From: Bacteroidia bacterium
GTDB taxonomy: Bacteria; Bacteroidota; Bacteroidia; J057; JADKCL01
Direction: 5' to 3'
Assembly (NCBI GenBank): GCA_020635905.1
Contig: JACJYV010000006.1
Coordinates: 124,001-188,000 of the forward strand
Length of the DNA: 64,000 nucleotides
Shown here: in pieces, positions 1-8,674 of the stretch
Numbering within the stretch: position 1 is the stretch's first letter
How the letters are laid out: every line of letters starts with the position of its first letter
Program-made: the position numbers and the translations under genes
Notes under the pieces: model-generated
Database searches by the model: none
Told to the model about the DNA's origin: nothing
The model's input: only the letters and a program-made list of their open reading frames with translations

Positions 1-682
1 TGGAGGCGTGCAGCGCAGGATTATCTTCCCAGAGATCGGTCAGTTCGTTGAGGTTTTTGACCATGTCGCTGGGGTAATAACGGGGCTTGCGGCCCGCGTC
101 TTTTTCCAGGGGATGGGTGCTGGCATCGGTCCAGACCACGATGATGTGGCGTTTTTTGTCACCATGCACAGACCAGTCAGATTTCATGGCCAGGGCAATG
201 GCTTCCAGCCCGTTTTCGGGCAGGTTACCCCCACCTGAGGCGCGAATGGCACTGACGAAGGTCACAAAACGCTCCTGCTCGGCGGGCAGGTTGAAGAATT
301 CAGACTCGATCATGGCATTTTTGCCGTCGTGAAAGTAATCCCTGAAGGAAATGACTTTCACCCGCAGCTGATCGATGGATTTGGATTTGGCTTCCATTAC
401 CCCTTTGAGGTCGGCATAAAAGCCAATTGCATTATTTTTAACCTGATCAATCAGGTGTTTCATGGAAGCGGTAGAGTCGATACACATGACAATGTCAACC
501 GTGTAACGAAGTCCCTGCATGGTCCCCAGATCGTCGTCGTAGGTAGATTCCGGGGCGCCAACCGGGTCGGCATCCACATAAACGCCCATGTGACCGCAGC
601 TGTCACAGGAGTATTTCCCGTCAGGATCAGTGAGGCGAATCTGGCTGCTACAGGCGGGACAAGTGATGTATTTGATCTTCAT
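1..682 (-). CDS. Zinc-ribbon VWA domain protein (3' end outside window)
   Basis: The minus strand is open from an ATG at 682 to the window edge, so the C-terminus is missing. The first 30 residues hold a four-cysteine zinc ribbon (C8, C11, C26, C29). A von Willebrand factor A domain starts near residue 61 with an intact metal-ion-dependent adhesion motif, DSTAS at 69-73, and a later conserved WTDAS segment. There is no signal peptide, so it should be cytoplasmic. VWA proteins of this kind usually act as metal-dependent protein-binding modules, often with a partner kinase, phosphatase or AAA ATPase, but the downstream genes that would identify a partner lie outside the window. The fold is clear; the role is unknown. 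Confidence 0.85.
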   Translation of the reverse strand, partial: MKIKYITCPACSSQIRLTDPDGKYSCDSCGHMGVYVDADPVGAPESTYDDDLGTMQGLRYTVDIVMCIDSTASMKHLIDQVKNNAIGFYADLKGVMEAKSKSIDQLRVKVISFRDYFHDGKNAMIESEFFNLPAEQERFVTFVSAIRASGGGNLPENGLEAIALAMKSDWSVHGDKKRHIIVVWTDASTHPLEKDAGRKPRYYPSDMVKNLNELTDLWEDNPALHAS

Positions 683-838
683 CAGGCTATTTTAATGGTG
701 AATTCGGGCGAAATTTAATAAAAGTTTAGTTAAAGCACCAAGGTTTAAAGTACTTCAAACCCTGTCATTTGGCATCTTTGGAGAAATAAAATCAGCCTGG
801 GGTAAAGTAGCTCAAAATAAATTTTCTAAAATACTTTT

Positions 839-1738
839 TCAGGGAATCAATTCCCCTTCCGTTTCTGTTTTCAGGCGAAAAATCTGATTTATCCGGGCCA
901 AAACTCCCTTTTTTGTACGGTCCTGAATGAGTCGTCCATCAATTTCCCGAACCGGAGTCAGCTCACCCATGGTTCCCGTAACAAAGACTTCGTCTGACGT
1001 ATAAAATTCGACCACGGAAAGGCGCCCTTCCCTGACCTCTATCCCAGCCTGGCGGGCGATTTCCATCACCAGCCCGCGGGTAATGCCGGGCAGACAAGCC
1101 ACCGCGGTTGGAGTTTGCAAAACTCCGTTTTTGACCAAAAACACATTCGTGGCATTGGTTTCGGCCACAAAACCGTCCTGGTCGAGCATGAGGGCATCGT
1201 CCACCCCGGCAAAATTGGCCTCAATTTTGGCCAGAATGTTATTCAGGAGGTTGTTGTGATGGATTTTTGAATCCAGAAACTGCGGCCCGTTGCGGCGGAT
1301 GGAAGAAGTCACCAGGCGAATTCCACTTTGATCGTAAACGGGTGATTTCCACTCAGCCAACACGATCAGGGTGCAACCTTTGGTATTCAATCTGGGATCC
1401 ATGCCTGAGGTGATTTTCTCGCCCCGGGTCAGGGTAAGGCGAATGTGGACCCCGTCCCGCATTTGATTGGCTTGCAGGGTTTGGAAAATGGCTGATTTTA
1501 CGTCCTCCCGCGAAGGAATCCCCTTAAAATCAAGGGCATGAGCCGAATTCATCAGACGATCCAGGTGCTTGTCGAGACAAAAAATACGTCCGTTATACAC
1601 CCGCAAACCTTCCCAAACCCCGTCGCCGCCCTGCACAATGGAGTCAAAGACCGAGACCCGCGCGGCATCCCGTGGATACAGCTTTCCATTGATGAAGACC
1701 TGGATGTTTTCGTTGCGGGGATCGAATTTTTGCAGCAT
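839..1738 (-). CDS. Class IV PLP-dependent aminotransferase (branched-chain/D-amino-acid aminotransferase-like)
   Basis: A 299-residue protein of full length for fold-type IV PLP aminotransferases, starting at an ATG at 1738. It has the family N-terminal pattern around VFDSIVQGGDGVWEGLRVY, a lysine-containing SKIHHNNLLNN segment in the position of the PLP Schiff-base lysine, the conserved GFVAETNATNVF stretch with the cofactor-binding glutamate, and the C-terminal GITRGLVME helix that contacts the PLP phosphate. Members transfer amino groups between branched-chain or D-amino acids and 2-oxoglutarate, or act as aminodeoxychorismate lyases. The sequence alone does not settle which. It is a stand-alone gene with no biosynthetic neighbours, so a catabolic or peripheral role is as likely as isoleucine/valine synthesis. 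Confidence 0.85.
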   Translation of the reverse strand: MLQKFDPRNENIQVFINGKLYPRDAARVSVFDSIVQGGDGVWEGLRVYNGRIFCLDKHLDRLMNSAHALDFKGIPSREDVKSAIFQTLQANQMRDGVHIRLTLTRGEKITSGMDPRLNTKGCTLIVLAEWKSPVYDQSGIRLVTSSIRRNGPQFLDSKIHHNNLLNNILAKIEANFAGVDDALMLDQDGFVAETNATNVFLVKNGVLQTPTAVACLPGITRGLVMEIARQAGIEVREGRLSVVEFYTSDEVFVTGTMGELTPVREIDGRLIQDRTKKGVLARINQIFRLKTETEGELIP

Positions 1739-1856
1739 AAACTGATTTTACCTCGAAGTGAGAATGTGTCGTGACAAATTCTTCTAAGTTCGTTTTTTTT
1801 GTGTATTTTCCATTATCCAATCTGCCTGCCAACCCGACCTTTTGAAAATTTTGATT

Positions 1857-4376
1857 ATGAAAAAAGCAAATTACCCGATTTCCCTTGCCCTGTTTTTTAG
1901 TATTGCAGCTTGTTTGGGAATGATTTCGACCCTGAATGCCCAGGTGGTGGTCAATGAATATTCTGCCTCCAACCTCACCTCCTTCACAGACAATTACGGG
2001 GATTACGAAGACTGGGTGGAATTGTATAACCCGGGCACAGGCTCCGTTTCCATTGGCGGATATCACCTCAGCGACGATCCCACCCAGCCCATGAAATGGG
2101 AAATTCCTGCGGGAACCATGATTGCAGGAGGTGGCTACCAGGTATTCTGGGCTTCAGGCAGGGATGAGGCTTCGGGCGGAAATTTTCACACCAATTTCAA
2201 ATTTGCCCAGACCAAGTCAAATAAGGACTGGATTGTATTTGCCGATCAAATGGGCAATATCCTCTGGCAGGACAGCCTCTCAATCACTCAGTTGGGACAT
2301 TCCAACGGACGCATCACCAACGGAAACAACAGCTGGGCCGTGTTCACCAACCCCACCCCCGGCTGGTCGAATAACAGTTCCACGCCCTATACTGGCTACG
2401 CCAGCAAGCCCACGGCCGACTCATCCTCAGGATTTTACTCCTCGGCCATCACCGTCACAGTGACCAAAACCCAGCCCAATTCTGTCATCCGCTACACCAC
2501 CAACGGATACGCGGTCACGGCCTCCTCTCCTGTACTTTCCCAGCCGCTGACCATTACCCAAACCACCGTGCTAAAAACCCGGGTTTTCAGCAATAATGGC
2601 AGCATATTGCCCAGTTTTGAAGATTATAAGACGTTTTTTATCAACGAAAATCATACCCTGCCTGTGGTTTCCATCGCTGGCACCAATCTGGACAGCCTGG
2701 CCGACGGAAATACCTTTTACCTGCCTCACGGCACCCTCGAATATTTCAATGAAAATGGTAAGCGCAAAGCCAAAGGTTATGGAGAATTTAACCACCACGG
2801 CAACGATTCCTGGGCCTATGACCAGCGCGGACTGGACTGGATCACCCGCGACGAAATGGGCTATGAGCGGCATTTGAAAGAACAATTTTTTATCCAGTCG
2901 CCCAGAAAAGAGTTTCAGCGCCTGATTCTGCGCCCTGAGGGCAACGACAACTATACAGGCTCCAATGGGGGCGCTCACATGCGCGACATGTACTCTCACC
3001 GCCTGGCCGAACGATCCAACATGGACCTGACTGTGCGTCGGGCCCGAAAATGTGTGATTTACCTGAACGGAAATTACTGGGGCGTGTATTCCCTGCGCGA
3101 AAAAGTGGATGACCACGATTACACGGATTATTATTTTGGACAGGATAAATACCACCTGCAGGTGATCAAAACCTGGGGGGGAACCTGGGCAGAGTATGGT
3201 GGATTCAATGCCCTGAACGATTGGGACAATCTGCACAACTTCATCATCAATAATAATATGGCCGTACCCGCCAACTGGGAGCATGTGGATACCCTGCTTG
3301 ATGTAAAGAGCGTGGCCGATTACTTTTTGCTCAATTCCTACACAGTTTGCGCGGACTGGCTGGTCTGGAATACTGGCTGGTGGCGCGGCCTCGACACGGC
3401 GGGCACCCACAGAAAATGGGGGTTTATGCTCTGGGATCTGGACAACACTTTTGGCCACGGCACCAATTACACAGGCATTCCCACCCAGGCCGCCACAGCT
3501 GATCCCTGTTTTCAGGACAGTTTGGGTGGATTTTCTGATCCCGAAGGCCATGCCGAAATGCTGCAGGCCCTGCGGACCAATCCTGATTTTGACAATTATT
3601 ACGTTTCCCGCTACGCCGACCTGCTCAACACCCAGTTCAGCTGCGACAGCATGCTGGTGGTGCTGGACAGCATTGTAGCCCTGGTGGATCCTGAAATGTC
3701 GCGCCATTCCCTGCGCTGGGGCGGCACCTATGCAGGCTGGATGAATAACGTGAATACCCTGCGCAACTACATTCAGACCCGTTGTGTGCATGTGCAAACG
3801 GGCCTCAATCCCTGCTATAACCTGAGCGGCCCCTATGACCTGGCTTTCAATGTGGATCCTCCCAATTCAGGTTCCATTCAGGTCAATTCACTCACGGTCA
3901 GCAACTTTCCCTGGCATGGAAATTACTACGAAAACCTGCCCATTTCCCTGGAAGGCGTAGAATCCAATCCCCAGTACATCTTTGATTTCTGGGAGGTTTT
4001 CAACCATACCGTCACCCCCAACAGCAGCACCAAAGCCGTGCAACTGAGCATCACCCAAGCCGATTCTGTGGTGGCCCACTTTGCCTTCAATCCCCTCGCG
4101 ACCGACCCTGTGATCGTGTCGAAACCTGAAACGCAGATTATGGTCTATCCCAATCCCTTCTCAGAAAGCACCCATATTCAGGTGGAGGGCGACGCCCTGG
4201 CTTCCCAGGTGGTTGTATTCGACCTGTTGGGCAAGCCTGTGCGCCAGCTCAGCCCGACGGGCAGCAATCATTTTGAGCTGAACCGTGAAGGGCTCAGCAA
4301 TGGCATTTACTGGTTTCGAGTACTGGACGATGGCGGACAGATTTTGGGTACGGGAAAAGTGGTGGTGGAGAGGTAA
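1857..4376 (+). CDS. Secreted CotH-family protein with lamin-tail and T9SS sorting domains
   Basis: About 839 residues. I start it at the ATG at 1857 rather than an in-frame TTG at 1842, because the ATG begins a clean signal peptide ending near ALNAQ. Domains in order: a lamin-tail-like domain (about 30-150, VVVNEYSASN...DWVELYNPG), a chitobiase C-terminal-like beta domain (about 185-260), a CotH kinase domain (about 270-600, with LILRPEGND and GVYSLREKVD plus WDLDNTFGH, the acidic metal-binding motif), a beta-rich linker, and a C-terminal type IX secretion sorting domain (VYPNPF...GIYWFRV...). CotH proteins are atypical kinases first known from spore coats; secreted Bacteroidota versions are common and their substrates unknown. 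The protein is predicted to be exported and surface-attached or released. Confidence 0.88.
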   Translation: MKKANYPISLALFFSIAACLGMISTLNAQVVVNEYSASNLTSFTDNYGDYEDWVELYNPGTGSVSIGGYHLSDDPTQPMKWEIPAGTMIAGGGYQVFWASGRDEASGGNFHTNFKFAQTKSNKDWIVFADQMGNILWQDSLSITQLGHSNGRITNGNNSWAVFTNPTPGWSNNSSTPYTGYASKPTADSSSGFYSSAITVTVTKTQPNSVIRYTTNGYAVTASSPVLSQPLTITQTTVLKTRVFSNNGSILPSFEDYKTFFINENHTLPVVSIAGTNLDSLADGNTFYLPHGTLEYFNENGKRKAKGYGEFNHHGNDSWAYDQRGLDWITRDEMGYERHLKEQFFIQSPRKEFQRLILRPEGNDNYTGSNGGAHMRDMYSHRLAERSNMDLTVRRARKCVIYLNGNYWGVYSLREKVDDHDYTDYYFGQDKYHLQVIKTWGGTWAEYGGFNALNDWDNLHNFIINNNMAVPANWEHVDTLLDVKSVADYFLLNSYTVCADWLVWNTGWWRGLDTAGTHRKWGFMLWDLDNTFGHGTNYTGIPTQAATADPCFQDSLGGFSDPEGHAEMLQALRTNPDFDNYYVSRYADLLNTQFSCDSMLVVLDSIVALVDPEMSRHSLRWGGTYAGWMNNVNTLRNYIQTRCVHVQTGLNPCYNLSGPYDLAFNVDPPNSGSIQVNSLTVSNFPWHGNYYENLPISLEGVESNPQYIFDFWEVFNHTVTPNSSTKAVQLSITQADSVVAHFAFNPLATDPVIVSKPETQIMVYPNPFSESTHIQVEGDALASQVVVFDLLGKPVRQLSPTGSNHFELNREGLSNGIYWFRVLDDGGQILGTGKVVVER

Positions 4377-4379
4377 GGG

Positions 4380-4985
4380 ATGAAGGGCTGGGTAATACTT
4401 GCTTTCATTTTCATAAATGTGTTTGGGAGCACGGAACAGGATTCTTGTCTGCGACTACCCCACGAGCCAGCAACTGAAAATGATGGAAAATTCCCATATG
4501 AGGAATATCATCATGTAAGTTCCTGGTCCCTGAACAGAAAGGGAAGAGCTGAATTGGAGCAAAAATACATCGATCAAATGGCATGGTTTAAGAATCATCC
4601 AGAAGAGAACGATCCAGACAAAATAAAGGAATTGGGCCGCCTGGCAGAGGAATTCTCTTTAGGGGAGAGAAGCCTGATTTTGGAGGGGAAGATGGCGCGG
4701 ACAGCTGAAAAAATAAAAGATTTGACCTCTGATGACATTCAGGCTATCAATTCCATCTTGAAAGAATACAGGAATAATAATGATCCCTCCCCCAACTGCA
4801 TGCCATTTTATCGTGACGGCTTGATTTTTTATGGTGAGGATGGGCAGGTTGTGAGTTACATCAACATTTGTTTTCAATGTGGATTCATAGATACTAATCC
4901 CAGGTATGCTTTTATTTACAATAGCGACCAACTGCGCAGACTGAAATTTTTTTTCAGAGAAGGTTTGGGACACCCTGTTGAGTGA
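4380..4985 (+). CDS. Small secreted hypothetical protein
   Basis: A 201-residue protein whose ATG lies three bases after the CotH stop, so the two are probably co-transcribed. A short hydrophobic N-terminus (WVILAFIFINVFG) looks like a signal peptide. The middle is charged and helical (residues 50-130). The C-terminal 60 residues contain a Cys-Phe-Gln-Cys pair in a beta-rich stretch. I do not recognise the family. Codon use is more A/T-rich than in the CotH gene. Functional linkage to CotH rests only on the spacing. Confidence 0.65.
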   Translation: MKGWVILAFIFINVFGSTEQDSCLRLPHEPATENDGKFPYEEYHHVSSWSLNRKGRAELEQKYIDQMAWFKNHPEENDPDKIKELGRLAEEFSLGERSLILEGKMARTAEKIKDLTSDDIQAINSILKEYRNNNDPSPNCMPFYRDGLIFYGEDGQVVSYINICFQCGFIDTNPRYAFIYNSDQLRRLKFFFREGLGHPVE

Positions 4986-5020
4986 AGTAATGATCTGGAA
5001 TTTTAACCATTTACTTAGGC

Positions 5021-5057
5021 TAATCCCCTAAAAATTCCCCTTATTCGCCCGAAAGTG
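5021..5057. repeat. Left direct repeat flanking the AbiE module
   Basis: A 37-base sequence repeated at 6818-6855. The copies differ only by one C in a C4/C5 run and share 29 uninterrupted identical bases (TAAAAATTCCCC...GAAAGTG). The right copy contains the last codons and stop of the M19 dipeptidase gene on the minus strand; this left copy is a detached duplicate. The pair exactly brackets the two AbiE genes, as expected for an attachment-site or insertion duplication. Confidence 0.85.
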
Positions 5058-5192
5058 CTTTTTTAGTTTCTATCCATATCCTCTTAATCACAATATTTAT
5101 TATTTTACCACTGCAACTCAAAATAAATATTAGGTTTTATATCTCAATTAACTTTCATTTCGTTATTTTAAAGATATAAACAACAACTTAGC

Positions 5193-5999
5193 ATGCAATC
5201 AGATTGGGATATACTCAAAAGATTCTCGCAAATGGATTCACCCTGCTTTTCTACTGAAGAGGTCAGGAAGGAATTTCCAGCTTTAAATGCATTATCCCTC
5301 AATAACACCCTTGCACGAATGGTCAAAAACAAAATGCTCATTCGACTCAGCCGGGGATTATTCTATATTATCCCACTCAATCAATCTGCCAATAACTTTA
5401 TTCCAGACTGGCATCTGGTGGCCAAATACCTCCTGCGCAACAAAAATTACTACATCGGGTACTATTCTGCCCTGCAAATTCACAAACTGATTACCCAGCC
5501 TAGTTTGGTGGAAATTGTAGTAACTAATGTACAAATCAAACCCGCCATCACAGAAATCCAGGGCATCAGATTTCAATTCGTCTATCACAATCAGAACAGG
5601 TTTTTTGGGGAAAAAGAAATGTGGATCGACGACTTTAATAAGGTGAAATGCAGCGACCTGGAAAAAACCCTGGTTGACTCCTTCATTAATCCACAGTACA
5701 GTCAGGGAATGGTGGAGATTGCCAAGGCAGTTTACGAATCACGAAACAAAACCAATGTGTCCAAAATGGCAGAATACTTTGCCCGATCGGGAAGCAAGGT
5801 TGCAGCAAGGAGGTATGTTTTCATTTGTGACACCCTGGGCATAAGCACAGATTTGCATGAAAGAATTTTGCAAAACAATCTTTCCGGGTCTTTTCTAAGG
5901 CTTGACAATTCCGCCCCCGACCAGGGAAAAATAAATATGCGGTATGAACTGAAGATCAACCGTGACCTGACCACCCTAAAAGAGGCCATCCATACATGA
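5193..5999 (+). CDS. abiEi: Type IV antitoxin AbiEi-family protein
   Basis: A 268-residue protein starting at an ATG. The N-terminal 60 residues form a winged-helix DNA-binding region (FSTEEVRKEF...LSRGLFYI). The rest matches the AbiEi C-terminal antitoxin fold: a YYIGYYSALQIHKL segment, an FQFVYHNQNRFFG strand pair, then a DLEKTLVDSF helix. In AbiE systems this protein represses the operon and neutralises the AbiEii nucleotidyltransferase. Its stop overlaps the toxin start by four bases (ATGA), typical translational coupling. A TAACTTTC sequence at 5149-5156 could be a Bacteroidota -7 box. It lies inside a repeat-bounded islet and is more A/T-rich than its surroundings. Confidence 0.88.
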   Translation: MQSDWDILKRFSQMDSPCFSTEEVRKEFPALNALSLNNTLARMVKNKMLIRLSRGLFYIIPLNQSANNFIPDWHLVAKYLLRNKNYYIGYYSALQIHKLITQPSLVEIVVTNVQIKPAITEIQGIRFQFVYHNQNRFFGEKEMWIDDFNKVKCSDLEKTLVDSFINPQYSQGMVEIAKAVYESRNKTNVSKMAEYFARSGSKVAARRYVFICDTLGISTDLHERILQNNLSGSFLRLDNSAPDQGKINMRYELKINRDLTTLKEAIHT

Positions 6000-6820
6000 T
6001 CAAGCCAGGAGAAATTGATCGAATTGCTCACCAAAAGAAAGTCAGGGCAAAGCAGATAGAAAAAGATTATGTCATTTCCTGGATTCTGTGGGGGATTTCG
6101 GGCCATCCATTCCTTAATTCCAACCTTGTTTTCAAGGGAGGAACCTGTCTCAAACAACTCTATTTTGAAGATTACAGATTTTCTGAGGATCTTGATTTCA
6201 CTCTGCAAAACGATTTCGTTCAGGACCAGAAAATCGTTGAAGAGTTTGAGAATGCATTTCGGGACGTTTTTGAAACCTCAAGGATCAGAGTTGCAATTAT
6301 GCCTGAAACCGTTTCAAACCATGAAGGATCTGGAAGCCTCAAATTCAAATTAGCCTACCATGCCACCCACGGTTCCGATGAAATCAAAGTGGATATTACC
6401 CGGGGAGAAATCATTGAGTTTCAGCCAGAAAAAAGGGCTTTGATCGCACCTTATTCTGACTTACTGGAGGACAATCCTTTGGTCATTTGCTATTCACTGA
6501 ATGAAATTCTGATCGAAAAATTGTGTGCCCTGATGGGAAGAACCATTCCCAGAGATTTATATGATTTCTTCTACCTGGTTGAAGATGAGGGAATTCTCCT
6601 GAAGGATATTTATATTGAATTTTCCCGCAAAGCTGCCCATAAAGGCCATGTTCCTGCCAACTTTTGGGAAAAAGTAAATCCCAAAATGCAAACGTTTGAA
6701 AGAGACTGGAAAATTAGTCTGGCAGGTCAAATGTCGCAGGAAAAGCTACCTGATTTTAAAGAATTGTGGCGAAAATCCTCAGGACATTTCAAATTTCTGA
6801 CGACGTTACTGGAAGGTTAA
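5996..6820 (+). CDS. abiEii: AbiEii/AbiGii-family nucleotidyltransferase toxin
   Basis: A 274-residue full-length member of the DUF1814 nucleotidyltransferase family. The active-site signature is complete: KGGT at 47-50, RFSEDLDF at 61-68, KVDITRGE further on, and the distal IPRDLYDFFYL helix that is diagnostic for AbiEii/MenA-like enzymes. Characterised relatives transfer nucleotides to RNA (tRNA for the MenT enzymes) and arrest growth until the antitoxin represses them; AbiE was first described as a phage abortive-infection system. The gene is coupled to abiEi by an ATGA overlap. It stops five bases before the convergent dipeptidase stop, inside the right flanking repeat. Confidence 0.9.
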   Translation: MIKPGEIDRIAHQKKVRAKQIEKDYVISWILWGISGHPFLNSNLVFKGGTCLKQLYFEDYRFSEDLDFTLQNDFVQDQKIVEEFENAFRDVFETSRIRVAIMPETVSNHEGSGSLKFKLAYHATHGSDEIKVDITRGEIIEFQPEKRALIAPYSDLLEDNPLVICYSLNEILIEKLCALMGRTIPRDLYDFFYLVEDEGILLKDIYIEFSRKAAHKGHVPANFWEKVNPKMQTFERDWKISLAGQMSQEKLPDFKELWRKSSGHFKFLTTLLEG

Positions 6821-6855
6821 TCCCCCTAAAAATTCCCCTTATTCGCCCGAAAGTG
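6818..6855. repeat. Right direct repeat flanking the AbiE module, inside the dipeptidase 3' end
   Basis: Second copy of the 37/38-base repeat at 5021-5057. It begins in the abiEii stop codon (TAA at 6818-6820) and covers the dipeptidase stop (TAG on the minus strand, 6826-6828) plus its last nine codons. Its position suggests that the 3' end of the dipeptidase gene was the target and was regenerated by the incoming module. Confidence 0.85.
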
Positions 6856-8163
6856 TTCCCACATTTGCAAAAACTTCTCTGACGCCCGTTTCACGGGCGT
6901 AATGTCAACCCCTTCCTTCTCCAGCAACCTCCAGTTGGATTCGAGCAGGCCGGGATGCGGCATGCCAATCAGCTCAATCTCCTCATATTGAGCGCCATCC
7001 AGGGCCTCGCTGCAGCCGTCCTTGCCATAACGGGGGCGACTGTGGTTGAGCCAGCCATTGAAATCCGTCTGAAAGCCAATGGCCAAATCCACTTTTTCAT
7101 TCTCAGACAGATCCTCGTAGGTGATTCCAGGACGATTCAACAGTTCAGCAGCATGGCCTTCCACCAGTTCTTGTACCAGTTGATAGGTCAGTTTGTAGGA
7201 ATCAATCGAACCCGGGCAGAAGCACTTCATGGTGTCGATGCGCTGCTGAATTTCGGGATAGGGATGGTAAGCGTGCAGGGATTCGCCTGAAATAGGAGGT
7301 GAATACAGTCCTCCACCACGGTACACCCGCAAAAGGTCCTCCTTTTCCATCCCGCGGGGATTATTTTGCATGGGTTTGTACAATTCATGGGTCACCAGGG
7401 GCGGAATTTTGTGTTCTTCCATCAGGGTGAGGGCGTCTTTGCGGGCCTGTTCTGACATGTGAGTCAGGTCGGTCATGATGCCTGCATTGGCGAGCCAGAG
7501 AATGGCCTGCTTGCCTTTTGGCGTCAATCCGCGGTACTTTTTGGGACGAAATTTCTTGCGCATCCAGCCCTTCAGGTTGATCAGGTTGGTGACCAGGCCC
7601 GGGCGGATGCCCGATCCGCCAAATTCATCATCCACGAGGTGGATCAGGGTCATGAAGGCGATGCCCTGTTCGGCCCAGAAATTGGCGTCTGTCTGGCTGT
7701 TCACGAGGCGCTTTGCGCCTTCAATGGAGTGCACAATGATGGTTTTGTCCGTATTTTCCACCAAATAGCGCACCTCCTCTGGCGTACGGGCCACCACAAA
7801 TTTTTCCGACCTGGCCCGGGCAAAATCATTGATATAGGCCATTTCCTCCAGAATCATGCGCCGCGCTTTGCGCTTATTTTTGATGTACTCAGGCGAAAGC
7901 GCCCCTGTCACGATGATACGTGCCCCGGCGTTGTCTTCCCAGAAATTGGCATAATTCACATTGGTAAATGTGTGTTTCCAGGTCAGTTTGGGGGGATGGG
8001 CAGGATCAAAATACTCAAATCCCGGGCTGAAAAAAGAATAAACCATGTGCATGGTAGGGTGCATCTGCAGGTCCATGTACTCGCGGATCTGTTGCTGGCC
8101 CTTCGCGGGAAGAAACATCCCCAAAACCAGCAGCAAATACAATAATCGGACAGTTTGTTTCAT
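6826..8163 (-). CDS. Membrane dipeptidase, peptidase family M19
   Basis: A 445-residue protein with a signal peptide (LLYLLLVLGMFLPAKGQQ). It shows the renal-dipeptidase TIM-barrel pattern: a histidine-rich metal segment near the mature N-terminus (MDLQMHPTMHM), the bridging glutamate in IVHSIEGAKRL, a TLIHLVDDEFGGSGI loop and the zinc-ligand strand DLTHMSEQARKDAL, then VTHE. M19 enzymes are binuclear zinc dipeptidases acting in the periplasm or at the cell surface. The usual DxHxD at the first metal site is altered, so activity should be checked. Its 3' end hosts the duplicated repeat of the AbiE islet. Confidence 0.85.
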   Translation of the reverse strand: MKQTVRLLYLLLVLGMFLPAKGQQQIREYMDLQMHPTMHMVYSFFSPGFEYFDPAHPPKLTWKHTFTNVNYANFWEDNAGARIIVTGALSPEYIKNKRKARRMILEEMAYINDFARARSEKFVVARTPEEVRYLVENTDKTIIVHSIEGAKRLVNSQTDANFWAEQGIAFMTLIHLVDDEFGGSGIRPGLVTNLINLKGWMRKKFRPKKYRGLTPKGKQAILWLANAGIMTDLTHMSEQARKDALTLMEEHKIPPLVTHELYKPMQNNPRGMEKEDLLRVYRGGGLYSPPISGESLHAYHPYPEIQQRIDTMKCFCPGSIDSYKLTYQLVQELVEGHAAELLNRPGITYEDLSENEKVDLAIGFQTDFNGWLNHSRPRYGKDGCSEALDGAQYEEIELIGMPHPGLLESNWRLLEKEGVDITPVKRASEKFLQMWEHFRANKGNF

Positions 8164-8223
8164 TGAGTATAAATTTCTCCTCGAAAGGGGGTAAAATTAA
8201 GGAAAAATAACCGGGAATCTGGC

Positions 8224-8667
8224 TTAATCCCAATGCTGAATCTCGATAATATTCCCTTCGGGATCACGGACATAGGTAAAAGTCAGCCATCCTGCCCCGG
8301 GTACCTCACGTTGCACAGTTTCACCGTAACGGCTGCCACCATGCGCCACCACCTGATTCACCGTGGCTTCTACATTTTCCACTTCAAAAGCCAGGTGGCC
8401 CAGTCCTTTGCGATTGGAAACAGGTAATTCTGAAGGTAAATTCTGCGCATACTGAAAAATTTCCAGAGTTGGTCCGTGGGGACCATGGCCCGGCAGACGC
8501 AGGTGAGCGCCCTGCAACGCCGCGTTGGCCACAGAGGTCCCGCGGGCCAGCCATTCTCCCTGCAGATCGCGCACAGGTGGCACCAGTTCGCAGTCAAATA
8601 CCTGAATATAAAAATCAACCAGGGTGCGCCAGTCGTCACTGATGATATTGGTGTGGGCAAATCTCAT
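8224..8667 (-). CDS. VOC-family glyoxalase/dioxygenase-like protein
   Basis: I choose the ATG at 8667 (147 residues). A longer in-frame GTG start at 8700 would overlap the upstream gene, and homologues begin directly at MRFAHTNIIS. The protein is a single glyoxalase/bleomycin-resistance module: paired beta-alpha-beta-beta-beta units with RFAHTNI, GPTLEIFQYA, GLGHLAFEV and the C-terminal DPEGNIIEIQHW. The metal-site positions (H near the start, E in the middle, H in LGHLAFEV, E in NIIEIQ) are present. Such proteins bind a divalent metal and act on small thiol adducts or aromatic rings; the substrate cannot be told. Probably co-transcribed with the PD40 gene upstream. Confidence 0.8.
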   Translation of the reverse strand: MRFAHTNIISDDWRTLVDFYIQVFDCELVPPVRDLQGEWLARGTSVANAALQGAHLRLPGHGPHGPTLEIFQYAQNLPSELPVSNRKGLGHLAFEVENVEATVNQVVAHGGSRYGETVQREVPGAGWLTFTYVRDPEGNIIEIQHWD

Positions 8668-8674
8668 GGGATCA

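Noticed and set aside
2571..3797. 408-codon minus-strand frame under the CotH gene
   Set aside because: It is an antisense shadow: the plus strand carries recognisable CotH and sorting-domain motifs over the whole stretch, and the minus frame has no motif and an odd His/Val/Ile-rich composition.
5193..6820. AbiE pair as part of the novel system
   Set aside because: It is a known type IV toxin-antitoxin family in its own repeat-bounded islet, 24 kb away; only its flanking repeat is unusual.
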